A DNA stretch of 53,847 bases from Fibrobacter sp. (GTDB lineage Bacteria; Fibrobacterota; Fibrobacteria; Fibrobacterales; Fibrobacteraceae). The DNA is taken from positions 1 through 53,847 of the forward strand of contig JAGDBD010000050.1 in NCBI GenBank assembly GCA_017959225.1, given 5' to 3'. This document shows positions 29,378 to 37,536 of this stretch, one piece after another. Numbering within the stretch: the stretch's first letter is position 1; each line of letters opens with the position of its first letter. The notes beneath the pieces are model-generated. The model saw only the letters and a program-made list of their open reading frames with translations, made no database searches and was not told the origin of the DNA. The translations under genes and the position numbers were made by a program.

Positions 29378-30655
29378 ATGAAAATCATTAAAGTCAAGCA
29401 GAATTCGAAAGAAGTGGAACGCATTTGTGGGAGAGGCGTTGCTCCCACGGAAGAAATTCACCAGAAGGTCAAGCAGATCTTGGAAGACGTCCGCACGGGC
29501 GGCATGAAGAAGGCTGTGGAATATGCCCAAAAGTTTGACGGCTTAAAGGGCAAGACTCTTGCAGTGAGCGAAAAGACCATTGAAAAGCTTGCGGACAAGG
29601 TTCCGGAAACTCTTGCCAAGGGACTTCGCCAGGCAATCAAGAATGCGGTGGAATTCCATAAGCATGAACTGAAGGATTTGAACGGATTTTCTTTTAAGGG
29701 CAAGGACGGTGAAGTTCTCGGTCAGCGTATTCGCCCGATGCATCGAGTTGGCCTTTATGTGCCGGGTGGTGCAGCCGTGTATCCGAGTACGGTCATTATG
29801 AATGCGGTGCCAGCTCTTGTGGCGGGCGTGGACGAAATCGTGGTGACGACGCCAGCAAAGGATGGCATTCACCCGTCTGTGGCATTTGTGCTGCGTGAAC
29901 TTGGCATTACGGAAGTTTATCATATTGGCGGAGCTCAAGCGGTAGCTCTCCTTGCTTATGGCGCAAAGGGCGTTGAACCGGTCGATAAAATTGTGGGCCC
30001 GGGAAACGTTTTTGCAGCCATCGCAAAGAAGGAAGTCTTTGGAACGGTGGACATCGACATGATCGCTGGACCGTCCGAAATTCTCGTGATGGCGGATAAC
30101 ACTGCCGATCCGGACTTTGTGGCTGCGGATCTCTTAAGCCAAGCAGAACACGGTTCTGGTTTTGAAGCGGCAATTTGCATTACCGACAATATGGATACGG
30201 CGAAGATGATTTCTGCTTGCGTTGACGAACAGGTGGAAAATTCTCCGAAGCGTGAATTGCTTGAAAAAGTGCTCGGCAACTTCGGTCGTATTCTTGTGGT
30301 GGAAAACTGGTTTGACGGCGTAGCGATTGCGAACCGGATTGCTCCGGAACATTTGGAAATCATGACTTGCGAAGCGGAAGAGCTTTCGAAGAGCATTCTG
30401 AACGCTGGCGCAGTGTTCATTGGACCATGGTCGAGCGAACCGGTGGGCGATTACTTCGCTGGTCCGGATCACGTGCTCCCCACAAATGGTACTGCCCGTT
30501 TTTCGAGTCCCCTTGGCGTTTACGACTTTGTGAAGCGCATGAGCGTGATCAACTATTCGCAGAAAGCGATTTTGAAGCACGGAAAGTCCATTGCCGAAAT
30601 GGCGACGACGGAAGGCTTTTATCACCACGCACAGGCTGTTCTGAAGCGTCTGTAA
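29378..30655 (+). CDS. hisD: Histidinol dehydrogenase
   Basis: 425 residues. It oxidises L-histidinol to histidine in two NAD+-dependent steps, the last steps of the pathway. Motifs are VGLYVPGGAAVYPSTVIMN (about 127-145), VDKIVGPGNVF, MIAGPSEILVMAD and LLSQAEHGSG (zinc ligands), and the catalytic Glu-His in IAPEHLEIM. It is the second gene after cimA, with a 4-base gap and no clear ribosome binding site, suggesting coupling. No other his gene is in the window. A strong terminator follows. Confidence 0.96.
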   Translation: MKIIKVKQNSKEVERICGRGVAPTEEIHQKVKQILEDVRTGGMKKAVEYAQKFDGLKGKTLAVSEKTIEKLADKVPETLAKGLRQAIKNAVEFHKHELKDLNGFSFKGKDGEVLGQRIRPMHRVGLYVPGGAAVYPSTVIMNAVPALVAGVDEIVVTTPAKDGIHPSVAFVLRELGITEVYHIGGAQAVALLAYGAKGVEPVDKIVGPGNVFAAIAKKEVFGTVDIDMIAGPSEILVMADNTADPDFVAADLLSQAEHGSGFEAAICITDNMDTAKMISACVDEQVENSPKRELLEKVLGNFGRILVVENWFDGVAIANRIAPEHLEIMTCEAEELSKSILNAGAVFIGPWSSEPVGDYFAGPDHVLPTNGTARFSSPLGVYDFVKRMSVINYSQKAILKHGKSIAEMATTEGFYHHAQAVLKRL

Positions 30656-30681
30656 CCGTTTTACAGCGAGTTAGTTTGTAT

Positions 30682-30713
30682 AAAAAGTTCCTCGTAAAAC
30701 GAGGAACTTTTTT
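30682..30713. terminator. Bidirectional intrinsic terminator between hisD and the SpoU gene
   Basis: Perfect stem AAAAAGTTCCTCGT / ACGAGGAACTTTTT with an AAA loop. T-runs occur on both strands, so it can serve both convergent genes. Confidence 0.95.
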
Positions 30714-30720
30714 GATGAGA

Positions 30721-31476
30721 TTAAAATTTATAACCGGTGCGGATGGCGTAAGAAAGAACGGCAAATGCTCCTGCTACGTTCATGCTGGCTTTGCGGCCCG
30801 CCATGGGAATTTCCACTTTGAGGGAGCATTTGGCTAGCAGATCCGGTGCGATTCCAAGCTCTTCGTTTCCGAGAATGATCAGTCCTTTTTTCGGCCATTC
30901 TACGGTGGAAATGGGAACGGAACCTTCGCCGGTTTCTAAAGCGATGATGCTATAGCCGTTTTCTAAATGCGCTTGAATGCAGTCGAATGGAGTTTCCCAA
31001 CGTTTGTGAGGAATCCAGCGTTCCGTGCCACGGGCTGCGCTTTTTAACATCGCATGCTGAATGTCTGGCGTGTAACCGGACAGGTGCACCGCTTCGAGTC
31101 CAAAACAGTCCGACGTGCGAAAAATCGATCCCACGTTAAAACCGCTGCGCAGATTGTGGGCGAGCACTGCGTAAGGAAGCGTGGGCATTACGGCTTCGGA
31201 ACGGTCACCGGGTTCATTTTCCAGGTAAACGTCCCGTTCAAAACCGAGACCGGCTTCGGTACGAAAATCCTTGTAAAGGTCTATCAGTTCCGCTTGATTT
31301 TTACCGTCAAGACGTTTGGATGCGGGGAAGTTTTCCCATTCGGCATAATGCTCATATTCGTTACGAATTTGAGCCATGTCGTTTCCAAGTTGCAGAATGA
31401 GAATTCGCAAAAGTTCCGCGAAGCGTTTGGCTTTCGTCTTAGGCGCTAACGCGGAAAATTTTTGAATCGAATACAT
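30721..31476 (-). CDS. SpoU/TrmH-family RNA 2'-O-methyltransferase
   Basis: 251 residues. The C-terminal SPOUT domain has the three knot motifs: AHNLRSGFNVGSIFRTSDCFG (motif 1, in part), GLIILGNEELGI (motif 2) and SMNVAGAFAVLSYAI (motif 3). The N-terminal ~85 residues are helical and not the L30e-like domain of RlmB, so the target (tRNA or rRNA) is uncertain. ATG 31476 lies 5 bases after the metG stop with AAGG before it, so it is co-transcribed with metG. An internal Met at about residue 34 could be an alternative start. Confidence 0.9.
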   Translation of the reverse strand: MYSIQKFSALAPKTKAKRFAELLRILILQLGNDMAQIRNEYEHYAEWENFPASKRLDGKNQAELIDLYKDFRTEAGLGFERDVYLENEPGDRSEAVMPTLPYAVLAHNLRSGFNVGSIFRTSDCFGLEAVHLSGYTPDIQHAMLKSAARGTERWIPHKRWETPFDCIQAHLENGYSIIALETGEGSVPISTVEWPKKGLIILGNEELGIAPDLLAKCSLKVEIPMAGRKASMNVAGAFAVLSYAIRTGYKF

Positions 31477-31481
31477 GGGCC

Positions 31482-33557
31482 TTAGTGGACCTTTTTTCCG
31501 TTCGAAACGTCACAAGTCACCGGTTTACCGCCGATTTCAAGTGCCTTTTCGCCGCAGAAGACAACCTTTTCACGAACTTCGAGAGAAATCTTTTCAAAGT
31601 CCTTCAGCTTGAGAACGCGGCCATCGGTGGACGGAGTCGTGCCGTGGAAAACGGCGCGGTCACCCGGCTTTGCGCCTTCCGGCGGAGCGAGCAGTACGCA
31701 AACGTGATCTTCATCGGTGTCGCCTGCGAAGAGCATTCCGTTGCTCATGATGCCGCGGAGCGGTGCTGGTTTCAGGTTTGCAAAGAGAACGATCATGCGG
31801 TCTTGTAATTCTTCCGCTTTGTAACTTGCACGAAGGCCTGAACAGATGGTGCGAGCTTCGCCTTCTCCTGCGTCCACTTTGAGAACGTAAAGGGAATCCG
31901 CATCCGGATGGTTTTGCACATCGATGATTTTTGCCGCGCGAATGTCCATTTCTGCGGGGACATCTTCTGCGGTGAGAGGCTTGTTCTGCTTGGGCTTTGC
32001 AGCGGGCTTTGGCTGTTCCTGCTTCTTTTCTTCTTCGATACGCGGGAAGAGAGGCTTGCCTTCAGCGAATTTTTCGCCGCCTTTGAAAATGCCCCAGACG
32101 AGATCGTCCGCACTCTGGAACTTGGAACCGATCATGGTGAGACCTTCTTCTGCCTTGGCGGGGATTACCGGCCAGAGGAGGCAAAGGGAAAGGCGCACGG
32201 CTTCTGCGGAAACGTAAAGCACGGTGGCAAGTTCATCTTTTTTGGATTCATCCTTGGCAAGCTTCCACGGAGCTTTGACTTCCAGGTAACGGTTTACGCT
32301 ACGCACAAGCTGCATGATGGTTTCGATGGACTGGGAAAGGCGTGCTTTGGGCAAACCTTCCTTGATTTCGGCAATGACCTTGTTCGCAAGATCGATGACT
32401 TCCTTTTCGGCTTCGCCCATTTGTGAAGCTTTCGGAAGTTCTCCGCTAAAGTTGCTGAAAACCAAACGGTGCACGCGGTTCAGCACGTTGCCAAGATCGT
32501 TTGCGAGGTCGCTGTTGATGCGACGCACGAATCCGTCATGGGTAAAGTTTGCGTCCTGTCCTACGACCATTTCACGGGCAAGGAAGTAGCGGAAGGCGTC
32601 GATGCCGTACTTTTCCATGTAATCCATGGGGTTCACCACGTTGCCTGCGGACTTGCTCATTTTTTCGCCACCGTTCACAAGCCACCAACCATGGGCGAGA
32701 ATGTGTTCTGGAAGTGGAATGTCGAGAGCCATGAGCATGGTGGGCCAATAGACGCAGTGGGTCGTCAGAATGTCTTTACCGATCAGGTGGTAAGTTGCAG
32801 GCCAGATCGGAGTGCCGTCGGCATAGGTTTTATGGAATGCGGTGGATGCGCTCACGTAGTTGATCAGAGCGTCGAACCATACGTATGTCACATAGTCTTC
32901 GTCAAAGGGAAGGGGAATGCCCCAGCTGAGACGATTCTTGGGGCGGCTGATACACAGGTCGTTCAGCGGCTGACGAAGGAATCCGCGGATTTCGTTCCAG
33001 CGGTAATCCGGCACGATCCAATCCTTGTGGCTTTCCAAAAAGTCGATGAGCTTTTGCTGGTAAGAACCCATCTTGAAGAAGTAGTTCTTTTCTTTGAGCC
33101 ATTCCACGGGGCGGTGGCTGATGGGGTCGCACTTGTTTTCGTCCAGTTCGTCTTCGGTAAAGAAGCGTTCTTCGCCGACGGAGTACCAACCTTCATATTC
33201 CTTGGAATAGATTTCGCCTTTGTCCCAAAGCTTTTGCAAGCATTCCTGCACATAGGCTTTGTGTTCCGGCATCGTGGTGCGAATGAAGAAGTCGTTTCCG
33301 ATGCCCATCTTTTTCCACAGGTCTTCAAAGCGGTGGTAGTATTCGTCCACGTGTTCCTGGGGTGTCACGCCTCTTTTTTCAGCGGCGCGCTGCACCTTCT
33401 GGCCGTGTTCATCGGTACCGGTCAAGAAAAAGGTTTGGTAACCCAGAATCTTGTGGAATCGGGTGAGAATATCTGCGAGAAGGGTCGTATAGGAGTGACC
33501 GATATGCGGCGCGTCGTTAACGTAGTAAATCGGGGTAGTGACATAAAAATTTTTCAT
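31482..33557 (-). CDS. metG: Methionyl-tRNA synthetase with C-terminal tRNA-binding domain
   Basis: 691 residues. Class I synthetase: HIGH motif APHIGHSY (about 13-20), KMSKS motif in GEKMSKSAGN, and GTDEHGQK. The four-Cys zinc knuckle seen in the E. coli enzyme is not visible in the connective peptide. A Pro/Lys-rich linker (about 560-585) leads to an EMAPII-like tRNA-binding domain (about 590-691; DIRAAKIIDVQNHPDADSLY). ATG 33557 is chosen because homology begins here and TATCTT lies 6 bases upstream; the frame is open a further 15 codons but through a terminator hairpin. First gene of a metG-SpoU operon. Confidence 0.96.
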   Translation of the reverse strand: MKNFYVTTPIYYVNDAPHIGHSYTTLLADILTRFHKILGYQTFFLTGTDEHGQKVQRAAEKRGVTPQEHVDEYYHRFEDLWKKMGIGNDFFIRTTMPEHKAYVQECLQKLWDKGEIYSKEYEGWYSVGEERFFTEDELDENKCDPISHRPVEWLKEKNYFFKMGSYQQKLIDFLESHKDWIVPDYRWNEIRGFLRQPLNDLCISRPKNRLSWGIPLPFDEDYVTYVWFDALINYVSASTAFHKTYADGTPIWPATYHLIGKDILTTHCVYWPTMLMALDIPLPEHILAHGWWLVNGGEKMSKSAGNVVNPMDYMEKYGIDAFRYFLAREMVVGQDANFTHDGFVRRINSDLANDLGNVLNRVHRLVFSNFSGELPKASQMGEAEKEVIDLANKVIAEIKEGLPKARLSQSIETIMQLVRSVNRYLEVKAPWKLAKDESKKDELATVLYVSAEAVRLSLCLLWPVIPAKAEEGLTMIGSKFQSADDLVWGIFKGGEKFAEGKPLFPRIEEEKKQEQPKPAAKPKQNKPLTAEDVPAEMDIRAAKIIDVQNHPDADSLYVLKVDAGEGEARTICSGLRASYKAEELQDRMIVLFANLKPAPLRGIMSNGMLFAGDTDEDHVCVLLAPPEGAKPGDRAVFHGTTPSTDGRVLKLKDFEKISLEVREKVVFCGEKALEIGGKPVTCDVSNGKKVH

Positions 33558-33569
33558 GCCCCAAAGATA
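33557..33569 (-). promoter_or_regulatory. Predicted leaderless metG promoter
   Basis: On the minus strand TATCTT (33569-33564), TGGGGC, then ATG at 33557. The T-run of the preceding gene's terminator ends 3 bases before the -10 box, so any -35 contact would lie inside the terminator hairpin. Confidence 0.45.
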
Positions 33570-33571
33570 GC

Positions 33572-33599
33572 AAAAAAGCGCCCCCGAATGGGGACGCTT
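33572..33599 (-). terminator. Intrinsic terminator of the barrel protein gene at 33623
   Basis: Read on the minus strand: AAGCG-CCCC stem (one mismatch) around an ATTCG loop, followed by TTTTTT. Confidence 0.85.
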
Positions 33600-33622
33600 C
33601 AATTTTGAACTGTCAAAAAAGA

Positions 33623-35128
33623 TTAGTTGATTCGACCGATCAGGTTTCCGTTGAACTTGTAATCGCGGGAAGTGCCATAGCTATGAGCACCGAAGGAAAG
33701 GGTGAAGCGCTTGGTGAGCGGCTTTTCGATGTAGAATGCACCGAGAACGTCTTTCACGTGCTTCTTGTCCTTGTCTGCATATTCGGTATCTGCACGGTTG
33801 TGGATGTATTCCGCTTCGAGGATAATGCGGTAGTCACCCGGAGTGAAGAGGAGACCGCCGGTAATCGGAGCAACCATGTCCACGGTGCGGGTGCGTTCCT
33901 TGCCAAAACGATCCGTATAGGTTTCTTCGGCATCGATGCCCATCAAAGCGCCTTCGAGGAAGAAGTATGCGATGTCGTTGACAATGGGAGTTTTACCCTG
34001 GAGAGCGATGGTGTGGCGAACGTCCACGTCGTCGTCATGGATCAGGTCGAAGACATTTGTACGGTAGCCGAGATCCAGGTTCAGAAATTCAATGCCGGAG
34101 AGATCATGGAAGTTGAACATCAAACGGAGATCGCCCGTGTTGAGGTTCGGAGTCGTGCTGATAAGAGCGACGCTCATGGTCATGGTTTCTGTCGGAGTGA
34201 GAGTGAACTGCAAAGCGTTTTCGCTGGAAGCACCAGACTTGAAGCCGTTGTAATAACCATCGACGTAGTTACCGAAGTAGTCACCGTTCTTCTGGGTGAA
34301 TTCCCAACGACCGAGCTTGATCGCTGCATACTTCGTGTGCTGTTCAGCCCATGCTTCGTGGATTTCAAAGAGATCGCGGTATTCGTAAGTGTCCGAAGTA
34401 TCGCCGTTTGCCGTGTGGTGAGCGTGATACTGGTTGTCCATCAGATCACCCGGATACATATAAATTAAGACGCGACCGTTGAAGTCATTGGAATGGGTTT
34501 CGAGACCGAGATTTGCACGGCCCCACCATTCTTCGAAGTTGTCGCCGTTTTCGTCATCTTCGCTAGACCAAAGAACTTTGCCTGCCTGAATTTCGAAGCT
34601 TGCGTCAACGTCAAAGACAAATTCGCCAGCCTTGAAAAGCGGGCTCTTCTTTTCTTTTTTCGGAGCGAGAGTTTTGGGAGCTGCCATGGAGAGATCCGGG
34701 GCAGGTTCTGCCTTCTTTTCTTCGACCTTCGGTTCCGCCTTTGCAGTGTCTACAGCAGCAACCTTAGCTGTGTCAGCCACAGCTGCGGCTTCGGTCTTTT
34801 CTTCGGCCTTCGGTTCAACTTTTGCAGTGTCAACAACGGCAACCTTTGCGGTGTCAGCGACGGTTGCGGTCTCGGTCTTAGCTTCCGCTTTCGGTTCTGC
34901 CTTTGCGGTGTCTGCCACGGCTACTTTTGCCGTATCGACTGCCGGAGCGGCTGCCTTTGCAGTGTCAGCGACGGCTGCGGTCTTGGCTTCTGGAGCGGCT
35001 TCCACCTTGGCGGATTCTGCTGCAGCGACTTTTGCAGTGTCAGCTGCCGGTGTTGCGGCTTCAGCTGGCTTGTCCTGTGCGAAAAGGGCGGTAGCCATTG
35101 CTAGAGAGGCAAAAAGAACTTTGTTCAT
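33623..35128 (-). CDS. Outer-membrane beta-barrel protein with repetitive Ala/Lys/Val-rich N-terminal stalk
   Basis: 501 residues. ATG 35128 is chosen over 35134 because AAGGAG lies 7 bases before it. A signal peptide (MNKVLFASLAMATALFA) is followed by about 130 residues of low-complexity repeats of the type VADTAKVAxVDTAKxEPKxEEK (unit about 27 residues), a basic patch, and then about 340 residues of alternating polar/aromatic strands (for example FVFDVDASFEIQAGKVLW) typical of a porin-like barrel. It has no recognised family; the substrate or pore function is unknown. TATAAT about 25 bases upstream of the ribosome binding site and an AAGGAG site suggest high expression. The gene at 52449-53847 has the same overall plan. 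Confidence 0.8.
   Translation of the reverse strand: MNKVLFASLAMATALFAQDKPAEAATPAADTAKVAAAESAKVEAAPEAKTAAVADTAKAAAPAVDTAKVAVADTAKAEPKAEAKTETATVADTAKVAVVDTAKVEPKAEEKTEAAAVADTAKVAAVDTAKAEPKVEEKKAEPAPDLSMAAPKTLAPKKEKKSPLFKAGEFVFDVDASFEIQAGKVLWSSEDDENGDNFEEWWGRANLGLETHSNDFNGRVLIYMYPGDLMDNQYHAHHTANGDTSDTYEYRDLFEIHEAWAEQHTKYAAIKLGRWEFTQKNGDYFGNYVDGYYNGFKSGASSENALQFTLTPTETMTMSVALISTTPNLNTGDLRLMFNFHDLSGIEFLNLDLGYRTNVFDLIHDDDVDVRHTIALQGKTPIVNDIAYFFLEGALMGIDAEETYTDRFGKERTRTVDMVAPITGGLLFTPGDYRIILEAEYIHNRADTEYADKDKKHVKDVLGAFYIEKPLTKRFTLSFGAHSYGTSRDYKFNGNLIGRIN
34700..35060 (-). repeat. In-frame ~81-base tandem repeats in the stalk region
   Basis: About three diverged copies of a 27-codon unit (VADTAKVA, VDTAK, EPKAEEK) code the N-terminal stalk. 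Nucleotide drift at third positions indicates selection on the protein. Confidence 0.75.
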
Positions 35129-35199
35129 GATCATCTCCTTATCCGATAGATTTCAAATAAATTATAACAAAAAAACATTAGATTTGTTAAATTTTGTTT

Positions 35200-35634
35200 A
35201 TGATTCGAGTAGAAAATTCTAGAGTCCTTTTTTTGGACGAAATGCCGATTCGACGCCTGCTCGAATTCCGTTCGGAATACTATCCGGTAATGCTCCATAT
35301 CCTCGATATTGTATATGAACGCAAAATTCAGATGGTGGCGTCGCCGATTACCCTTGCGGATTTGTCGCTAAAGGCCCATGAAAAGGGGCAGCCTGTGCTT
35401 GCCCGTGAATTCAAGGAATTTTTTACTAAGAGTTCCCAGTTCATGCTGAGGGAAATCGATGCCGAAATCGCGGCGGTTTCTGCGGAATTTCGCGGGAAAA
35501 ATCATTTATCGTTGGAAGATTCCTTGCAGCTCGCTACCGCCTACGTTACCGGAGCGGATCTTGTGCTCACCGAAAATGAAGCCTGGAAAGATATTTCTGA
35601 CATGAATGTGGTGACGCTTTCGGAACTCGCTTAA
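35200..35634 (+). CDS. PIN-like domain protein
   Basis: 144 residues from ATG 35200. The C-terminal half LSLEDSLQLATAYVTGADLVLTENEAW looks like the second half of a PIN nuclease domain (Asp in the LEDSLQLATA helix and a late Glu/Asp), and VLFLDEMPIRRLL near the N-terminus could be the first acidic strand. PIN domains are usually RNases, often VapC toxins, but no antitoxin-like gene is adjacent, so a toxin role is not supported. TAAATT lies exactly 6 bases before the ATG with no Shine-Dalgarno site (predicted leaderless). It stands between the divergent barrel protein gene and gatB. Confidence 0.7.
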   Translation: MIRVENSRVLFLDEMPIRRLLEFRSEYYPVMLHILDIVYERKIQMVASPITLADLSLKAHEKGQPVLAREFKEFFTKSSQFMLREIDAEIAAVSAEFRGKNHLSLEDSLQLATAYVTGADLVLTENEAWKDISDMNVVTLSELA

Positions 35635-35724
35635 AATTTCGCTTCAAATTTTTACAAAATTCTTTGCCCCGCTGTGGATTTAATTAAATTTTCCCCGAAA
35701 ACAAAGTTTTTGGAGTTTTTTGCT

Positions 35725-37179
35725 ATGTCCAAGTATTATCCAGTGATCGGTCTTGAAATCCACTGTCAGCTCGCGACGAAGACGAAAATGTTCTGCGGTT
35801 GCGAAGTCGAAGTGAATACAAGCCCGAATAAGCATGTTTGCCCTGTTTGCCTTGGTTTCCCGGGTGCAATGCCTGTGCCGAACAAAAAGGCTGTGGAATA
35901 CGCCATCCGTTTGGGTCTCGCCCTCCATTGCGAAATCGACCTGAATGCGATGTGGACTCGTAAGAACTATTTCTACCCGGACTTGCCGAAGGGTTACCAG
36001 ATTACCCAGACCGGTGGACTCCCGATTTATGACCACCCGATTTGCCGTAACGGATGGCTTGAAATCAAGCGTGCGGACGGTGTGGTACGTCGTATCGGCA
36101 TTACCCGTATTCACATGGAAGAAGATGCGGGTAAGCTTGTGCACGACATGAGCCCGACCGGTAGCCATTTTGATGCGAACCGTTGCGGAACTCCGCTTTG
36201 CGAAATCGTGACCGAACCGGATATCCGCAGCCCGGAAGAAGCGGTCCTTACATTCAAGAAGATCAAGCAGATTCTCGAATACACAGGCGTTTCCCATGCC
36301 AACATGGAAAATGGCAACATCCGTTGCGATGGTAACATTTCCATCCGCGCAAGCGAAGATGCTCCGTACGGAACCCGTGCCGAAATCAAGAACTTGAACA
36401 GCTTCACGAACCTCGAAAAGGCTTTGACAGCAGAATATCTTTTGCAGAGCGTCACTCTTGACGCAGGCAAGGAAGTTCAGCAGTGCACCAAACGTTATGA
36501 CCCGAACGCAGACAAGACTTCCGTCATTCGTTCCAAGGAAGACGCTCCGGATTACAAGTACTTCCCGGAACCGGACATGGTCCGTTTGGTAACCGATCCT
36601 GCTTTTGTGGAAGAAATCCGCCGTACGCTTCCGGAACTTCCGGATGCCCGTTACGAACGCTTCTTGAACGATTTCAAGCTGACCGAATACGATGCTCAGG
36701 TTTTGACGGACGATATCAAGGTGAGCAACTGGTTCGATGCCGCTGCCAAGACTTGCAAAAATCCGAAGATCCTTGCCAACTGGGTCATTACGGAACTTCT
36801 CCGCGAAGTGAAGGAACTTGAAGGCGGCTTTGAATCCATCAAGGTTTTGCCGGAACAGCTTTCTCGCTTGGTGAACCTCATCGAAGAAGGCACGATCAAC
36901 GGTAAGATTGCAAAGCAGGTCTTTGCGGACATGTTCGAAACCGGTAAGGATCCGGACACGATCGTGAAGGAAAAGGGCCTTGTGCAGATTACCGATACGG
37001 CTGCAATCGAACAGACTGTGAAGGATGTCATTGAAAAGAATGCTGCCCAGTTCGCAGAATACAAGGCGGGCAAGGTGGCTTTGAAGGGCTTCTTTGTCGG
37101 TCAGGTGATGAAGAGCTCCGGTGGTAAGGCTAACCCGAAGATCGTAAACCAGATCCTCGACAAGCTCGCTCAGGGATAA
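35725..37179 (+). CDS. gatB: Aspartyl/glutamyl-tRNA amidotransferase subunit B
   Basis: 484 residues. GatB carries the kinase and tRNA-binding part of GatCAB, which converts Glu-tRNA(Gln) or Asp-tRNA(Asn) to the amide form. Motifs: IGLEIHCQL, the zinc-region Cys (CGCEVEV, CPVCLGFPG), YFYPDLPKGYQITQ, and a C-terminal YqeY-like helical tail ending GKANPKIVNQILDKL. ATG 35725 follows TTGGAG; the frame is open upstream but homology starts here. gatA and gatC are not nearby. Its termination hairpin overlaps the next frame. Confidence 0.96.
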   Translation: MSKYYPVIGLEIHCQLATKTKMFCGCEVEVNTSPNKHVCPVCLGFPGAMPVPNKKAVEYAIRLGLALHCEIDLNAMWTRKNYFYPDLPKGYQITQTGGLPIYDHPICRNGWLEIKRADGVVRRIGITRIHMEEDAGKLVHDMSPTGSHFDANRCGTPLCEIVTEPDIRSPEEAVLTFKKIKQILEYTGVSHANMENGNIRCDGNISIRASEDAPYGTRAEIKNLNSFTNLEKALTAEYLLQSVTLDAGKEVQQCTKRYDPNADKTSVIRSKEDAPDYKYFPEPDMVRLVTDPAFVEEIRRTLPELPDARYERFLNDFKLTEYDAQVLTDDIKVSNWFDAAAKTCKNPKILANWVITELLREVKELEGGFESIKVLPEQLSRLVNLIEEGTINGKIAKQVFADMFETGKDPDTIVKEKGLVQITDTAAIEQTVKDVIEKNAAQFAEYKAGKVALKGFFVGQVMKSSGGKANPKIVNQILDKLAQG

Positions 37180-37185
37180 CTTGCT

Positions 37186-37536
37186 TTGAAACGCTTCATC
37201 AAAAGCCCTTTCCGAGGACCCTCTTTCGGAGGGGCTTTTGTGTTTGTGCTCCTAATGCTTTGGGCTTCGACTTTTTCTTTTGCGGCAGCGGATTCGTATG
37301 ATTCCATGTACGTGAATACGCTGAACATGTCGGAAGAAGAAGTGGCGGCTGTTTACGGAGTGGATTCGTCAAAAATCGAAGTTAAACCGACGCGGCAGGA
37401 ATTGCAGGAACAAAAAGAACCGGAATATGTGATGCGCGAATACAATCACCGGGAACAGGTGATTGTCGGCGTGTCCGTGATGCTTTGTGTTGCCCTAGCG
37501 ATGGTGATGATGAACAATTACAATCCGACGCGATAG
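37186..37536 (+). CDS. Small membrane protein of unknown function
   Basis: 116 residues from TTG 37186 (AGGGA 9 bases upstream). N-terminal signal-like helix VFVLLMLWASTFSFAAA (about 19-35), a charged periplasmic segment of about 55 residues (NMSEEEVAAVYGVDSSKIEV), and a C-terminal helix VIVGVSVMLCVALAMVMM (about 92-109). Not recognised. The first 18 codons run through a terminator-like hairpin, so the true start is uncertain. The stop codon abuts the hflX stop on the other strand with no gap. Confidence 0.6.
   Translation: MKRFIKSPFRGPSFGGAFVFVLLMLWASTFSFAAADSYDSMYVNTLNMSEEEVAAVYGVDSSKIEVKPTRQELQEQKEPEYVMREYNHREQVIVGVSVMLCVALAMVMMNNYNPTR
37201..37243 (+). terminator. Terminator-like hairpin inside the start of the 116-residue gene
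   Basis: AAAAGCCC (37201-37208) pairs with GGGCTTTT (37232-37239) and TCCGA with TCGGA inside. It lies 20 bases after the gatB stop. The downstream T-tract is weak (TTTTGTGTTTGTG). Confidence 0.45.

Noticed and set aside
34632..35222. A Ser/Ala/Phe-rich protein on the plus strand
   Set aside because: It is the reverse reading of the Ala/Lys repeat in the barrel protein gene.
35200..35634. A VapBC toxin-antitoxin system
   Set aside because: Only a PIN-like frame is present; neither flank has a small DNA-binding antitoxin gene.
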